A stretch of DNA of 64,000 bases from Xanthomarina sp035306605 (GCA_035306605.1 DATGNR010000047.1); one strand, 5' to 3'; shown: positions 19,601-28,754, counted from the stretch's first letter. Made by a program: numbers and translations. The notes: generated from the letters alone by a model not told the origin.

Positions 19601-21504
19601 CAAATCCTGAAACCATTCATGTTCGTGTAGAAAATATTAGCAATGAAGGCTGTTTTGGGGTTTCGTCTTTTGTTATTGAAGTAGGTTCTATTCCTGTTTT
19701 CGATGCGCCATTAAACGCTTATTTATGTGATGATAGATCCAACGACGGACAAGAGTCATTCGACTTAAATACTATTATTACTGAAATGTCGCAAAACAGC
19801 CCTGAAGACTTATCAATTTCATTTTACGCAAACTTAACAGACGCTGAGAACGAAGAAAACCAGCTACCTTTAAATTATACTAATCAAACCAATCCTCAAC
19901 AATTATTCGCACGTGTGGAAAATGACACCTACTGCCATGCTATTGCAGAGTTTGGATTAAACGTAATACAAGTTCCTTTAGTAAACTCTGCTTCTGCACT
20001 AATGGCCTGCGATACAAATCAAGATGGGGTTGTTAGCTTCGACCTTACAGTTTCTGAATCGGAAGTTTTGGATATTAGGCAAAATGATATTTTAGTTACC
20101 TATCATGAAACCTTCGAAGATTTAGAAAACAACAATATTACCATTCCAAACCCAAGTAATTACAGCAACACTTCCAATCCACAAACAGTTTATATTCGAG
20201 TAACTAATACTGTTTCAAATTGCTACGTTGCCATCCCCTTAGACTTGATAGTTAACTTGCCTCCTATTATCAATACTACAACAATTGAAATTTGTGAAAG
20301 CAATTCAAATTCATATAATTTATTAAATACTGTTGAAAATTTAATAGGAACTCAAACCTCGTTAGACCTGTACTTTTATTCCAATTTAACAGATGCACAA
20401 AACAGTCAAAATCCATTAAATACAGATTATAACTATACTTCTAATAACGACACTATTTTTGTAAATGTTATTAATACAGTCACAGGTTGCTCGACTATAG
20501 GCTCTTTTAATTTATTAGTAAACCCAAATCCGATAGCTAATCAACCGCCAAACCTTATGGGGTGCGATGATGATTTTGACAACCTATTACACTTTGATTT
20601 ATCGCAACAAACGCCTTTTATTCTTGGATCTCAAAACCCAAATCAATATACAGTTCGTTATTTTGAATCAGCTGACGAAGCTCTAGAAAACACCAATCCC
20701 ATTGAAGATTTATATTATAATGCACTAGATCAGCAAACCATTTATGTCCGAGTTCAAAATAATTCAACCAATTGCTTCAGCACAACATCCTTTAACACCA
20801 TTGTAAACCGGAAACCGGAAATCAATATTCTAGACCAAACGGTTTGTTTAGACAATTTACCTTTAGTGGTTTCTGCTGAAACTGGCTATTCTAACGACAC
20901 TTATTTATGGTCGACAAATGCGTCAACTTCTGAAATAGAAATAACAACTATTGGAACTTATTCTGTAACTGTAACCACAGTAAATGGCTGTCAAACAACA
21001 GTAAGCTTCAATGTTATAGAATCTGAACAAGCAACTATAGAATTTACGGAAACAGTGGATTTTTCAAATCCAAACAACATTACTGTAACTATAAGCGGTA
21101 TTGGAAATTATCTCTATACTTTAGATCATGGTGTGCCACAAGAATCCAATGTGTTTTATAATGTTACCTTAGGACCACATATTATTGAAATAATCGATTT
21201 GAATGGCTGTGCTTCGGCTGTAAAAGAAATTGTTATTATTGATGCGCCACTATTTTTTACTCCAAATAGCGATGGCCATAACGACACATGGCATATTACA
21301 GGAGTCGATCAATTAGTAGGAACTATAGTTTACATATACGACAGATATGGCAAACTGATTACTACACTAACCCATAGTTCACCGGGTTGGGATGGAACTT
21401 ACAGAGGTAAAAATATGCCATCCAACGATTACTGGTTTGTGGCTCTTGTTAAAAAAGGTGAAACTTCCTTCGAAGTAAAACGTCATTTCAGTTTGAAACG
21501 ATAA
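16618..21504 (+). CDS. Giant adhesin: choice-of-anchor L domain, eleven repeats, type B T9SS sorting domain
   Basis: At 1628 residues this is the largest protein in the window. An N-terminal signal region (hydrophobic stretch about 26-40, ending SKAQ) precedes a choice-of-anchor L domain (about 45-285; ASYGYFERANSNFPF, FNYILASEEYY, HIKLVIADQSDENFDSAVF). An Ig-like domain follows (about 288-360). Then come eleven degenerate repeats of about 94 residues (367-1403), each with CDDxxxDGxxxFDL, an FxxTxxDAxxxxNPI-like stretch and NPQTIYVRVxxxxTGC. Next are an Ig-like domain, a SprB-repeat-like module and the sorting domain from FTPNSDGHNDTW (about 1546) to HFSLKR. The acidic CDDxxxDG loops may bind calcium (inference). 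A role as an extended surface adhesin in attachment or gliding is likely but not shown. Confidence 0.9.
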   Translation: MNKKSISIFKVNFNSTPLKFKTSSYFLVLFFIAFVQISKAQQISVTDNIPLDTLIETHLVQGCVEVSNIQSTINGSVNQLASYGYFERANSNFPFLNGIMLSTGAASSAGNTTNTNLLNEGEPSWETDPDLESALGITNTLNATSIEFDFISVSNQVQFNYILASEEYYANYPCDYSDGFAFLIKETGSATPYQNVALVPGTTIPVNTSTVHEEIVGFCPAENEQHFDGHNLGDTNFNGRTTVLSAIANIQPNVQYHIKLVIADQSDENFDSAVFIEGNSFNATVNLGPDITTCANSVELNGDILNNMATYEWFINGQLIPGEISETLTANTSGTYSLVITIPINNTTCMISDTVEITLNSEQAAGPISDYEICDDTSNDGIETFDVSTKSNEILASVPPSNYSISYHYSFTEAQNNLNEITSPIQNSTSPQTIFVRILDTDNGCLAYTNFNLIVNPSPVITDPQPLEVCDDQTADGYTEIDLTLIDDEVSNNNPNLIVTYHYSQADADSGNNPISSPYVNTNQTEQLYIRVLDAITGCKNTSTITVKVLDNPNINMDPQTINACEQDGDGHDIFDLSTVINDILNGLTGVSTTFHTTYPDAQTGENPIQDIENYENTTPNVQTVYIRVIDDQTGCVSISSIELHTNILESGTNIRNFYVCDDASNDGIANFNLENIGNVIANNLEGVTVTFYETEEDQTNETNPIDQSIPFEVISSPHQLFITIESSDCTYYADINLIINSAVVLTPFDAVNYCDTDDDGTTSIELATFDTYVASGIPNANITYFLTEEDAENNENILPPFVTNSNNPQIVYVRVADGTTGCHDIAPLEINVIPAPTLSQPMDVIICDDDQDAFYIVNLDEKIPEIVPDTTNLNVTFHSTEVDANTSENPFTNTTTYSANTQIVYVRVENELTTCYALVSFEIIVNTEPVFIDISNYRNCETDGNQTAEFYFVDKDVEILNAQTGKQVLYFNSEDDAVNRVNIIDKATAYTNQSNPETIHVRVENISNEGCFGVSSFVIEVGSIPVFDAPLNAYLCDDRSNDGQESFDLNTIITEMSQNSPEDLSISFYANLTDAENEENQLPLNYTNQTNPQQLFARVENDTYCHAIAEFGLNVIQVPLVNSASALMACDTNQDGVVSFDLTVSESEVLDIRQNDILVTYHETFEDLENNNITIPNPSNYSNTSNPQTVYIRVTNTVSNCYVAIPLDLIVNLPPIINTTTIEICESNSNSYNLLNTVENLIGTQTSLDLYFYSNLTDAQNSQNPLNTDYNYTSNNDTIFVNVINTVTGCSTIGSFNLLVNPNPIANQPPNLMGCDDDFDNLLHFDLSQQTPFILGSQNPNQYTVRYFESADEALENTNPIEDLYYNALDQQTIYVRVQNNSTNCFSTTSFNTIVNRKPEINILDQTVCLDNLPLVVSAETGYSNDTYLWSTNASTSEIEITTIGTYSVTVTTVNGCQTTVSFNVIESEQATIEFTETVDFSNPNNITVTISGIGNYLYTLDHGVPQESNVFYNVTLGPHIIEIIDLNGCASAVKEIVIIDAPLFFTPNSDGHNDTWHITGVDQLVGTIVYIYDRYGKLITTLTHSSPGWDGTYRGKNMPSNDYWFVALVKKGETSFEVKRHFSLKR
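17716..20826 (+). repeat. Eleven tandem protein-level repeats, about 283 bp each
   Basis: Eleven consecutive units averaging 94 codons inside the 1628-residue adhesin. They share two cysteines, the CDD/CDT-type acidic start and the xQTIYVRV strand, but are strongly diverged in DNA, so this is an old expansion. Single- or few-copy versions of the same unit occur in three neighbouring genes. Confidence 0.8.
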
Positions 21505-21560
21505 CTTAAAACTATTCAAGTCTTTAAAAAACTTTATTCTTTTAAAAAATGTATATTGGT

Positions 21561-21568
21561 TATCTTTG
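21561..21568 (+). promoter_or_regulatory. Promoter box for the 776-residue adhesin
   Basis: TATCTTTG, an exact TAnnTTTG match, 17 bases before ATG 21586. Confidence 0.55.
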
Positions 21569-21585
21569 CAAACTAATAATTTTAG

Positions 21586-23916
21586 ATGAAGCATTTTTTA
21601 TTAATCATATTCTTATTGCTATTCGGAGTTTCACATGCCCAAAACGTAACTACCAATAGCAGTACTTATACCGCTCAAGAACTAATTGAAGACATTTTAA
21701 TTGATAGTAATTGTATTTCAGATGTAGTTGTTACTAATGTTGTTGGTGGAAATTTCAATGGCAGCGACGCAAGTTATGGTTATTTTGAGTCTAATGGCGC
21801 TAACTTTCCATTTCAAAATGGCATTGTTTTAAGCACTGGAAAACTAGCAAACGTACAAGGCCCAAATACTTCTTTAAGTGATGATAACGCACCAAACTGG
21901 GGAGGAGATGAAGATTTAGAAGAAGTTTTAAACGAATCTAGAACTACAAATGCCACCGTTTTAGAATTCAATTTTAGAGCTGTTGCAGACCAAATTAGTT
22001 TTAGATATCTTTTTGCTTCAGAAGAATATCAACAAGGAGACGCAAATACATGTCGATATTCCGATTTATTCGGATTCTTAATTAAAGAAGCAGATGGTGG
22101 TAGATATGATAACATTGCAGTAATCCCTGGAAGTTATACACCCGTAAAAGTAACAACCGTACACTCTGGTATTCCTGGAGCTTGCAACCCTATTAACGAA
22201 GCCTATTTTGGAGGTTGGAACGGAACAAATGCTCCAATAAATTTTAATGGACAAACAGCTGTTCTAACTGCTATTGCAGATGTTACCCCAAATGTATTAT
22301 ATCATGTAAAATTAGTAATTGCCGACCATATAAATTATAGATATGATTCAGCTGTATTTTTAGAAGCTGGTAGTTTTCAGTTAAACACCGACTTAGGCCC
22401 CGATATGCTAGTTTCTAGAAACAATGCCTTATGTCCTAACGAAACGGTAACACTAAATGCATCTCAGCCTGGTACCAACACCTATAAATGGTTTAGAAAC
22501 GGCGTGGAAATTCCTATGGAAACCAATTCCACATATGTAGTTTCAGAGGCTGGAACATATAGTGTAGAGGTAATTATTGATGGAAGCTGTTTTTCCTATG
22601 GGAACATCCAAATTGAATTAGCTACAAACCCTATTGTTTTCGATACAACTCTTATTACTTGCGATTATAACTTAGATGGGTTTACTACTTATAATTTGTA
22701 CCATGCTGAAACCGATGTTATAAATAATGACCAAAGTTTAAACTTAGAAAACTTCTATCTTACATCAACCGAGGCCGTCAATGGAACAAATCCTATTACT
22801 AATCCAACTAGTTTTAACAACACTAGTATGAATCAAATTATATACGCTAGAGTTTCAAATGCTAATGGTTGTATTTCTGTAGCTGAAGTAACCTTGAACA
22901 TTACAAACAACCAAGTAACCCTTCCTATGTACTCGGTTTGTGATGACCAAATAAACGATGGAATTACCATACTCAACCTAGCTGACTTAACGTCCTTTAT
23001 TCTTTCTCAAAATGAGGTTCCAAACACATCTAGTATCACGTTTTATAAATCTCAAGAGGATTTAGAAAACCAATCAAATGAACTTTCTGGTACTTACGAA
23101 AATACAGAGTCTCCAAATTTTGATAATTTATATATTCAAATTACAGACAACGGAATTTGTTACGCTTATACATCAATACCTATTACGGTTAATCCAAGCC
23201 CGGAATTATTGCCTGATGAAGAAACTAGCTATTGTTTAAATTTATTTCCTCAAAACATCACTTTAAAAGCTGGAATTATTAATGGAATTCCTTCAGATTT
23301 CACATATGAATGGGAATTGGATGGCGTAGATTTAGCTCTAAACACAGAACAGATTTCTGTAAACGAAATGGGTGTTTATACGGTTACTGCAACCAATAAC
23401 TACAACTGCTCTACTTCAAGGACTATAACAGTGCTTCCGTCTAACATTGCTACAATTGAAGATGTTTTTATTACTGTAGCCTCAAGCAATAATTCCATAA
23501 CAATTTCGGTTTCTGGAGAAGGTGAGTACGAATACGCTTTAGACGAGGGCATTTTCCAAGATAGCAACAGCTTTTTTAATGTATCTGCTGGATATCACAC
23601 TGTTTACGTTCAAGATAAAAATGGTTGTGGTATTATTTCTAAAAATGTTTCTGTACTAGGCTTTCCTAAATTCTTTACACCTAATGGTGATGGTTATAAT
23701 GATTTTTGGAACCCGATAGGAATAGACTATTCCAATACTTCTACAAAAGTCAAGATATTTAATCGATATGGTAAACTTTTAAAAGAACTGAAAACCTCTA
23801 GTTCTGGTTGGGACGGTACGTTTAATGGCAAGGATGTACCAAGTGATGATTATTGGTTTCTTGTTTCCTTAAGCAATGGAAAAGAATATCGAGGTCATTT
23901 TTCTTTAAAAAGATAA
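21586..23916 (+). CDS. Choice-of-anchor L protein with type B T9SS sorting domain
   Basis: A 776-residue paralogue of the preceding adhesin. A signal peptide (MKHFLLIIFLLLFGVSHAQ) is followed by a choice-of-anchor L domain (about 30-265; ASYGYFESNGANFPFQNGIV, FRYLFASEEYQQGD, KLVIADHINYRYDSAVFLE). An Ig-like domain lies at about 270-350, then two copies of the cysteine repeat (about 355-540; ITCDYNLDGFTTYNL and SVCDDQINDGITILNL). A second Ig-like domain, a SprB-like module and the sorting domain from FTPNGDGYNDFW (about 696) to GHFSLKR follow. Its C-terminal third is close to that of the gene at 11353. It probably shares export route and location with its neighbours. Confidence 0.9.
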   Translation: MKHFLLIIFLLLFGVSHAQNVTTNSSTYTAQELIEDILIDSNCISDVVVTNVVGGNFNGSDASYGYFESNGANFPFQNGIVLSTGKLANVQGPNTSLSDDNAPNWGGDEDLEEVLNESRTTNATVLEFNFRAVADQISFRYLFASEEYQQGDANTCRYSDLFGFLIKEADGGRYDNIAVIPGSYTPVKVTTVHSGIPGACNPINEAYFGGWNGTNAPINFNGQTAVLTAIADVTPNVLYHVKLVIADHINYRYDSAVFLEAGSFQLNTDLGPDMLVSRNNALCPNETVTLNASQPGTNTYKWFRNGVEIPMETNSTYVVSEAGTYSVEVIIDGSCFSYGNIQIELATNPIVFDTTLITCDYNLDGFTTYNLYHAETDVINNDQSLNLENFYLTSTEAVNGTNPITNPTSFNNTSMNQIIYARVSNANGCISVAEVTLNITNNQVTLPMYSVCDDQINDGITILNLADLTSFILSQNEVPNTSSITFYKSQEDLENQSNELSGTYENTESPNFDNLYIQITDNGICYAYTSIPITVNPSPELLPDEETSYCLNLFPQNITLKAGIINGIPSDFTYEWELDGVDLALNTEQISVNEMGVYTVTATNNYNCSTSRTITVLPSNIATIEDVFITVASSNNSITISVSGEGEYEYALDEGIFQDSNSFFNVSAGYHTVYVQDKNGCGIISKNVSVLGFPKFFTPNGDGYNDFWNPIGIDYSNTSTKVKIFNRYGKLLKELKTSSSGWDGTFNGKDVPSDDYWFLVSLSNGKEYRGHFSLKR

Positions 23917-23959
23917 GTATAGTAACATTCACTTAACTTGTCGTTCCTTAATTATTTTC

Positions 23960-23967
23960 TATTTTTG
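23960..23967 (+). promoter_or_regulatory. Promoter box for the fifth adhesin gene
   Basis: TATTTTTG, an exact TAnnTTTG match, 18 bases before ATG 23986. It lies downstream of the alternative TTG start at 23938, which it makes unlikely. Confidence 0.55.
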
Positions 23968-23985
23968 TCGGCCAATTATTTTTCT

Positions 23986-26706
23986 ATGAAACATCTTATA
24001 CTATTACCTGCGTTTATATTTACGCTTGTTTGCTTCAACAATACCTTTGCTAACACTAGTACTGATTTAAATTCCGAGAACAAAGCTATCACCTTGTGTC
24101 CAGCACCGGTGATTACTTCATTTTCTCCGGCTGAAGGGCCAACAAATACATTGGTAACCATAACAGGTAGTAATTTCAACAGTGCTAATACAGTGCTGTT
24201 TAATGGTGTAAATGCCTGTTTTACAATTATTAACGACACAGTAATAGCTGCTTATATTCCTGACGGACTTAACACAAATGCTACTATTTCTATAGAAAGC
24301 ACAGGTGGCTGCACAGGTACTTCTTCAACAGATTTTACTTTACTTTCTACGGAATGTGCTACAGCAGATATTTATATTTCAGAGGTCTATGATGCCTATA
24401 GTGGTAGTTATGCAGTTATAGAGCTTTATAACCCAACTAATTCCCCTGTTGTTTTAGATACAGACTACATCATTAACCGTTATGGCCAAATTGGTGATCC
24501 TGATCCAAGCCACGAATATGATATTCAAGGAACAATTCTTCCTTTAGACACGTTTATTATCATATTAGGAAGCGGTCCTGATTGTCCGACACTAACTCCA
24601 GATTTCAATGTTCTTACAGGAATTAATGATAACGATGAGTTAAGATTATTAAAAAACGGAACATTAATAGATATTGTTCACACTCCTGATGAAAGAGGTT
24701 ATACCATAATCAGAAACCCAAATGCTCCTATACCACAAACAACGTTTAATACTAGTGATTGGTCTATAAGTTCTGAAGAAGATTGTAGTAACTTAGATTC
24801 ACACACAGCAGATCCAATTCCTGATAACACACCTACAATTACACACCCTTCATCACAAACAATATGCGAAAATGCTTCGGTTAGTTTTTCAGCTTCCGAA
24901 AGTACTGGCACCTTTTCCTATCAATGGAAATATCTTGATGCATCAGGAAACTGGGTAAATATTACCAATAATACAAATTATTCCGGAGCTCAAACTAACA
25001 CACTTACAGTATCTAATGCTCCAGCTAATTTTGATGGTAATCAATACTACTGTGAAATCACTTCGTCATCCTGTACTTTAGTTACAGACGCAGCTCAACT
25101 AACGGTTAACCCAACTCCTCCTGTAGATACAATTCCTAATCAAACAGTTTGTACCAGCTATACCTTACCAAGTTTAACAAATGGTAATTATTATACAGTA
25201 ACAAATGGTGGTGGAACAGCATTAACCGCAGGTCACGTGATAACTACTAGCCAAACGATATATATCTATAACGAAACAGGTATTACACCTGATAACTGTT
25301 CTAATGAAAGCAGCTTTACAGTTACAGTAAATACAACGCCACCTGTTGACACATTAGGAAACCAAACGGTTTGTACTAGCTATTCTTTACCTAATTTAAC
25401 ACATGGTAATTATTTTTCTGAAACAAACGGAGGTGGAACCCCTCTATTTGCTGGAGATGTAATAAATACAACACAAACAATTTATATTTACAACGAAGTA
25501 GGAACTGCTCCGAATATTTGTTCTAACGAAAGCAGTTTTACAGTAACTGTAGGTGGAAATCCGCCTGTAGACACACTATCAAATCAAACGGTTTGTACTA
25601 GCTATACTTTACCTAATTTAACACATGGTAATTATTATACGGCAACAAATGGTGGCGGAACACCATTAACCGCAGGAGAGGTAATAACTACTAGCCAAAC
25701 GATATATATCTTTAATGAAGTAGGAACTGCTCCTGATAATTGTTCAAACGAAAGTAGTTTCACAGTAACAGTGACAGGAATACCTCCAGTTGACACCTTA
25801 GGAAATCAAACGGTTTGTACTAGCTATACTTTACAACCATTAACAAATGGTAATTATTTTTCTGAAACAAACGGAGGAGGAAACTCTCTATTTGCAGGAG
25901 ATGTAATAAATACAACACAAACAATTTATATTTACAACGAAGCAGGAACTGCTCCGAATATTTGTTCTAACGAAAGCAGCTTTACTGTAACGGTAAATGG
26001 AGCTCCGCCTGTAGATACGATCTCTGATCAATCAGTATGTACAAGTTTTACGTTACCTACCCTAACTAATGGAAACTATTATACTGCAACTAATGCTGGA
26101 GGAAATACGTTAAACGCAGGTGACATTATTACAACTTCTCAAACTATATTTATCTATAACGAGATAGGAGCAGCACCAAATAATTGTACTAATGAAACAA
26201 GTTTCAATATCACTATAGTACCTGCTACAGATTTCACACTTGAACCAACGAACATTGTTATCAACGAGAACACAATTACTGTTATGATGGCAGATCCAAG
26301 CATTACATATGAATACGCGGTTGATAATTCAAGTTTTCAGTTGAGCCCAGTATTCACCAATCTTTCAAGCGGAATCCATACATTATATGTTCAAGATGTT
26401 AATGGATGTGTTTTGAAATCCATTCAATTTGAAATTGAAGGCATTCCAGATATTCAAATCCCCTTGTTTTTCACTCCAAATGGAGATGGGCATAATGATG
26501 TATGGCAAATTGTTGATCCTCATAACATAATTGAAAGAATTTTAATTTTTAATAGATACGGCAAACTACTAAAGCAATTGTCCCTTCAATCTAAAAGTTG
26601 GGATGGAATATACAATGGTCATATTTTAGAGTCTAATGACTATTGGTATCTAATCAATTTAAAATCTGGCGAAACCCGCAAAGGTCATTTCACCTTAAAA
26701 CGCTAA
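23986..26706 (+). CDS. Secreted protein with IPT/TIG, lamin-tail-like, Ig-like and tandem-repeat domains and type B T9SS sorting domain
   Basis: About 906 residues from ATG 23986. A signal peptide (MKHLILLPAFIFTLVCF..., cleavage near FANT) precedes an IPT/TIG domain (about 40-120; FSPAEGPTNTLVTITGSNF). A lamin-tail-like domain (about 125-280; ADIYISEVYDAYSG) and an Ig-like domain (about 285-376; YQWKYLDASGNW) follow. Five nearly identical 74-residue repeats (378-747) begin PPVDTL and contain NQTVCTSYTLP and CSNESSFTVTV. A SprB-like module and the sorting domain from FFTPNGDGHNDVW to GHFTLKR end the protein. ATG 23986 is preferred to TTG 23938 because the promoter box falls between them. It is probably an adhesin. 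Confidence 0.9.
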   Translation: MKHLILLPAFIFTLVCFNNTFANTSTDLNSENKAITLCPAPVITSFSPAEGPTNTLVTITGSNFNSANTVLFNGVNACFTIINDTVIAAYIPDGLNTNATISIESTGGCTGTSSTDFTLLSTECATADIYISEVYDAYSGSYAVIELYNPTNSPVVLDTDYIINRYGQIGDPDPSHEYDIQGTILPLDTFIIILGSGPDCPTLTPDFNVLTGINDNDELRLLKNGTLIDIVHTPDERGYTIIRNPNAPIPQTTFNTSDWSISSEEDCSNLDSHTADPIPDNTPTITHPSSQTICENASVSFSASESTGTFSYQWKYLDASGNWVNITNNTNYSGAQTNTLTVSNAPANFDGNQYYCEITSSSCTLVTDAAQLTVNPTPPVDTIPNQTVCTSYTLPSLTNGNYYTVTNGGGTALTAGHVITTSQTIYIYNETGITPDNCSNESSFTVTVNTTPPVDTLGNQTVCTSYSLPNLTHGNYFSETNGGGTPLFAGDVINTTQTIYIYNEVGTAPNICSNESSFTVTVGGNPPVDTLSNQTVCTSYTLPNLTHGNYYTATNGGGTPLTAGEVITTSQTIYIFNEVGTAPDNCSNESSFTVTVTGIPPVDTLGNQTVCTSYTLQPLTNGNYFSETNGGGNSLFAGDVINTTQTIYIYNEAGTAPNICSNESSFTVTVNGAPPVDTISDQSVCTSFTLPTLTNGNYYTATNAGGNTLNAGDIITTSQTIFIYNEIGAAPNNCTNETSFNITIVPATDFTLEPTNIVINENTITVMMADPSITYEYAVDNSSFQLSPVFTNLSSGIHTLYVQDVNGCVLKSIQFEIEGIPDIQIPLFFTPNGDGHNDVWQIVDPHNIIERILIFNRYGKLLKQLSLQSKSWDGIYNGHILESNDYWYLINLKSGETRKGHFTLKR
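25117..26226 (+). repeat. Five in-frame tandem repeats of exactly 222 bp
   Basis: Units begin at 25117, 25339, 25561, 25783 and 26005, always 222 bases apart, each starting at the Pro-Pro-Val-Asp codons. Units 1 and 3 resemble each other (YYTxTNGGGTxLTAGxVITT), as do units 2 and 4 (YFSETNGGG, LFAGDVINTT), giving an A-B-A-B order; unit 5 is a more diverged A type. Units 2 and 4 are nearly identical in DNA over much of their length, including silent sites. Confidence 0.92.
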
Positions 26707-26738
26707 GTCTTATTACAAAAGGACACATTTATTTTGCG

Positions 26739-26746
26739 TAATTTTG
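26739..26746 (+). promoter_or_regulatory. Promoter box for uvrB
   Basis: TAATTTTG, an exact TAnnTTTG match, ending four bases before the uvrB ATG at 26751, so the transcript is likely leaderless. A similar TTATTTTGCG lies directly upstream. Confidence 0.5.
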
Positions 26747-26750
26747 CGGC

Positions 26751-28754
26751 ATGAAGTTCAAGATAAAATCAGAATTCAGCCCAACAGGAGATCAACCTTC
26801 AGCAATTAACCAATTAGCAGAAGGTCTTGATGCGCAAGAAAAATATCAAACCTTATTAGGTGTAACGGGATCTGGAAAAACATTTACGGTTGCCAACGTT
26901 ATAGAAAGAGTGCAAAAACCTACATTGGTTTTAGCACATAACAAAACATTGGCAGCCCAACTCTATTCGGAGTTTAAACAATTTTTCCCTGAAAATGCTG
27001 TTGAATATTTCGTGTCCTATTACGATTATTATCAACCAGAAGCCTACATTCCTGTTTCTGGCGTTTATATTGAAAAAGATTTATCTATAAATGAAGAAAT
27101 CGAAAAAATGCGATTAAGCACAACTTCTTCCCTACTTTCAGGACGAAGAGATGTTATCGTAGTAGCTTCGGTATCGTGTTTATACGGAATTGGAAATCCT
27201 GTAGAATTTCAGAAAAACGTAATTTCACTTGAAAAAGATCAAGTCATTTCTCGAACAAAATTACTTCATCGATTAGTTCAAAGTTTATATTCTAGAACAG
27301 AAGCTGAATTCAATCACGGAAATTTCAGAATAAAGGGTGATACCGTAGATATATTCCCTAGCTACGATGATCACGCTTTTAGAATTCATTTTTTTGGTGA
27401 TGAAATTGAAGAAATCGAAGCCTTCAACATTCAAACAAACGAGGTAATAGAAAAATACGACAGAGTAAATATTTATCCCGCCAATATGTTCGTGACTTCT
27501 CCTGAAGTTTTACAAGGAGCCATAAATAGTATTCAAGACGATTTAGTTAAACAATACGATTACTTTAAAGAAATAGGCAAACACCTAGAAGCTAAAAGAT
27601 TAAAAGAGCGTACGGAATTTGACCTAGAAATGATTCGCGAATTAGGTTATTGCTCTGGAATTGAAAATTACTCACGATACTTAGATGGCCGACAACCAGG
27701 CACTAGACCTTTCTGTTTATTAGATTATTTTCCAGACGACTATTTAATGATTATAGATGAAAGTCACGTAACCATTTCTCAAGTTCATGCCATGTATGGA
27801 GGTGACCGTAGCCGTAAAGAAAACCTAGTAGAATACGGCTTTAGACTACCTGCAGCTATGGACAACAGACCTTTAAAGTTTGAAGAATTTGAGGCTCTGC
27901 AAAACCAAGTAATTTATGTTAGTGCAACACCCGCAGATTACGAACTACAAAAATCAGCTGGTGTGTATGTAGAACAGGTTATTAGACCAACAGGACTTTT
28001 AGATCCTATAATAGAAGTGAGACCGAGTCTGAATCAGATAGACGATTTAATTGAAGAAATCCAACAACGTGTAGAAAAAGACGAACGTACTTTGGTTACA
28101 ACTTTAACCAAACGTATGGCTGAGGAATTAACTAAATACTTGAGCAGAATCCAAATTCGTGTACGTTATATACATAGTGATGTGGACACCTTAGAACGTG
28201 TAGAAATCATGCAAGATTTAAGAAAAGGTTTATTTGATGTACTTGTTGGAGTAAATTTACTTCGTGAAGGACTGGATTTACCTGAAGTGTCGTTGGTTGC
28301 TATTTTAGATGCTGATAAAGAAGGTTTTTTACGTTCCGCAAGGTCTTTAACACAAACTGTTGGGCGAGCTGCAAGAAACCTCAACGGAAAAGCTATTATG
28401 TATGCAGATAAAATAACCAACAGCATGCAAAAAACAATTGATGAAACAAATTATCGTCGCGAAAAACAAATAGCATATAACACAAAACACAATCTTACGC
28501 CAAAAGCCTTAAACAAAAGTTTAGATAGTGCGTTATCAAGAAATTCAGTAAGTACATATAGCTATGAGTTAGAAGCTATTAAAGCAGCAGAGCCAGAGAG
28601 CAAATATCTTTCTAAGACTGAATTGGAAAAGAAAATTCGTGAAAAACGAAAATTTATGGAAGAAGCAGCGAAGGCATTAGACTTTTTACAAGCTGCCAAA
28701 TTTAGAGACGAAATAAAAGCTTATCAGGAAAAGTTAGAAACTATAAAGTCCTAA
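26751..28754 (+). CDS. uvrB: UvrABC system protein B
   Basis: A 667-residue nucleotide excision repair helicase-like protein of the usual length. It shows Walker A GVTGSGKTFTVANV (about residue 39), the damage-probing beta-hairpin YYDYYQPEAYIP (about 92), motif II IIDESHVTISQ, YVSATPADYEL, LREGLDLPEVSLVAILDADKEG and the motif VI stretch QTVGRAARN. A C-terminal UVR domain (about 628-662) binds UvrC. UvrB is loaded by UvrA, verifies the lesion and recruits UvrC. It has its own promoter box and is unrelated in function to the adhesin genes before it. Confidence 0.97.
   Translation: MKFKIKSEFSPTGDQPSAINQLAEGLDAQEKYQTLLGVTGSGKTFTVANVIERVQKPTLVLAHNKTLAAQLYSEFKQFFPENAVEYFVSYYDYYQPEAYIPVSGVYIEKDLSINEEIEKMRLSTTSSLLSGRRDVIVVASVSCLYGIGNPVEFQKNVISLEKDQVISRTKLLHRLVQSLYSRTEAEFNHGNFRIKGDTVDIFPSYDDHAFRIHFFGDEIEEIEAFNIQTNEVIEKYDRVNIYPANMFVTSPEVLQGAINSIQDDLVKQYDYFKEIGKHLEAKRLKERTEFDLEMIRELGYCSGIENYSRYLDGRQPGTRPFCLLDYFPDDYLMIIDESHVTISQVHAMYGGDRSRKENLVEYGFRLPAAMDNRPLKFEEFEALQNQVIYVSATPADYELQKSAGVYVEQVIRPTGLLDPIIEVRPSLNQIDDLIEEIQQRVEKDERTLVTTLTKRMAEELTKYLSRIQIRVRYIHSDVDTLERVEIMQDLRKGLFDVLVGVNLLREGLDLPEVSLVAILDADKEGFLRSARSLTQTVGRAARNLNGKAIMYADKITNSMQKTIDETNYRREKQIAYNTKHNLTPKALNKSLDSALSRNSVSTYSYELEAIKAAEPESKYLSKTELEKKIREKRKFMEEAAKALDFLQAAKFRDEIKAYQEKLETIKS

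Noticed and set aside
25117..26226. CRISPR-like array, because of evenly spaced repeats
   Set aside because: The units are 222 bp, in frame and translated as protein repeats with no separate spacers, and there are no cas genes.
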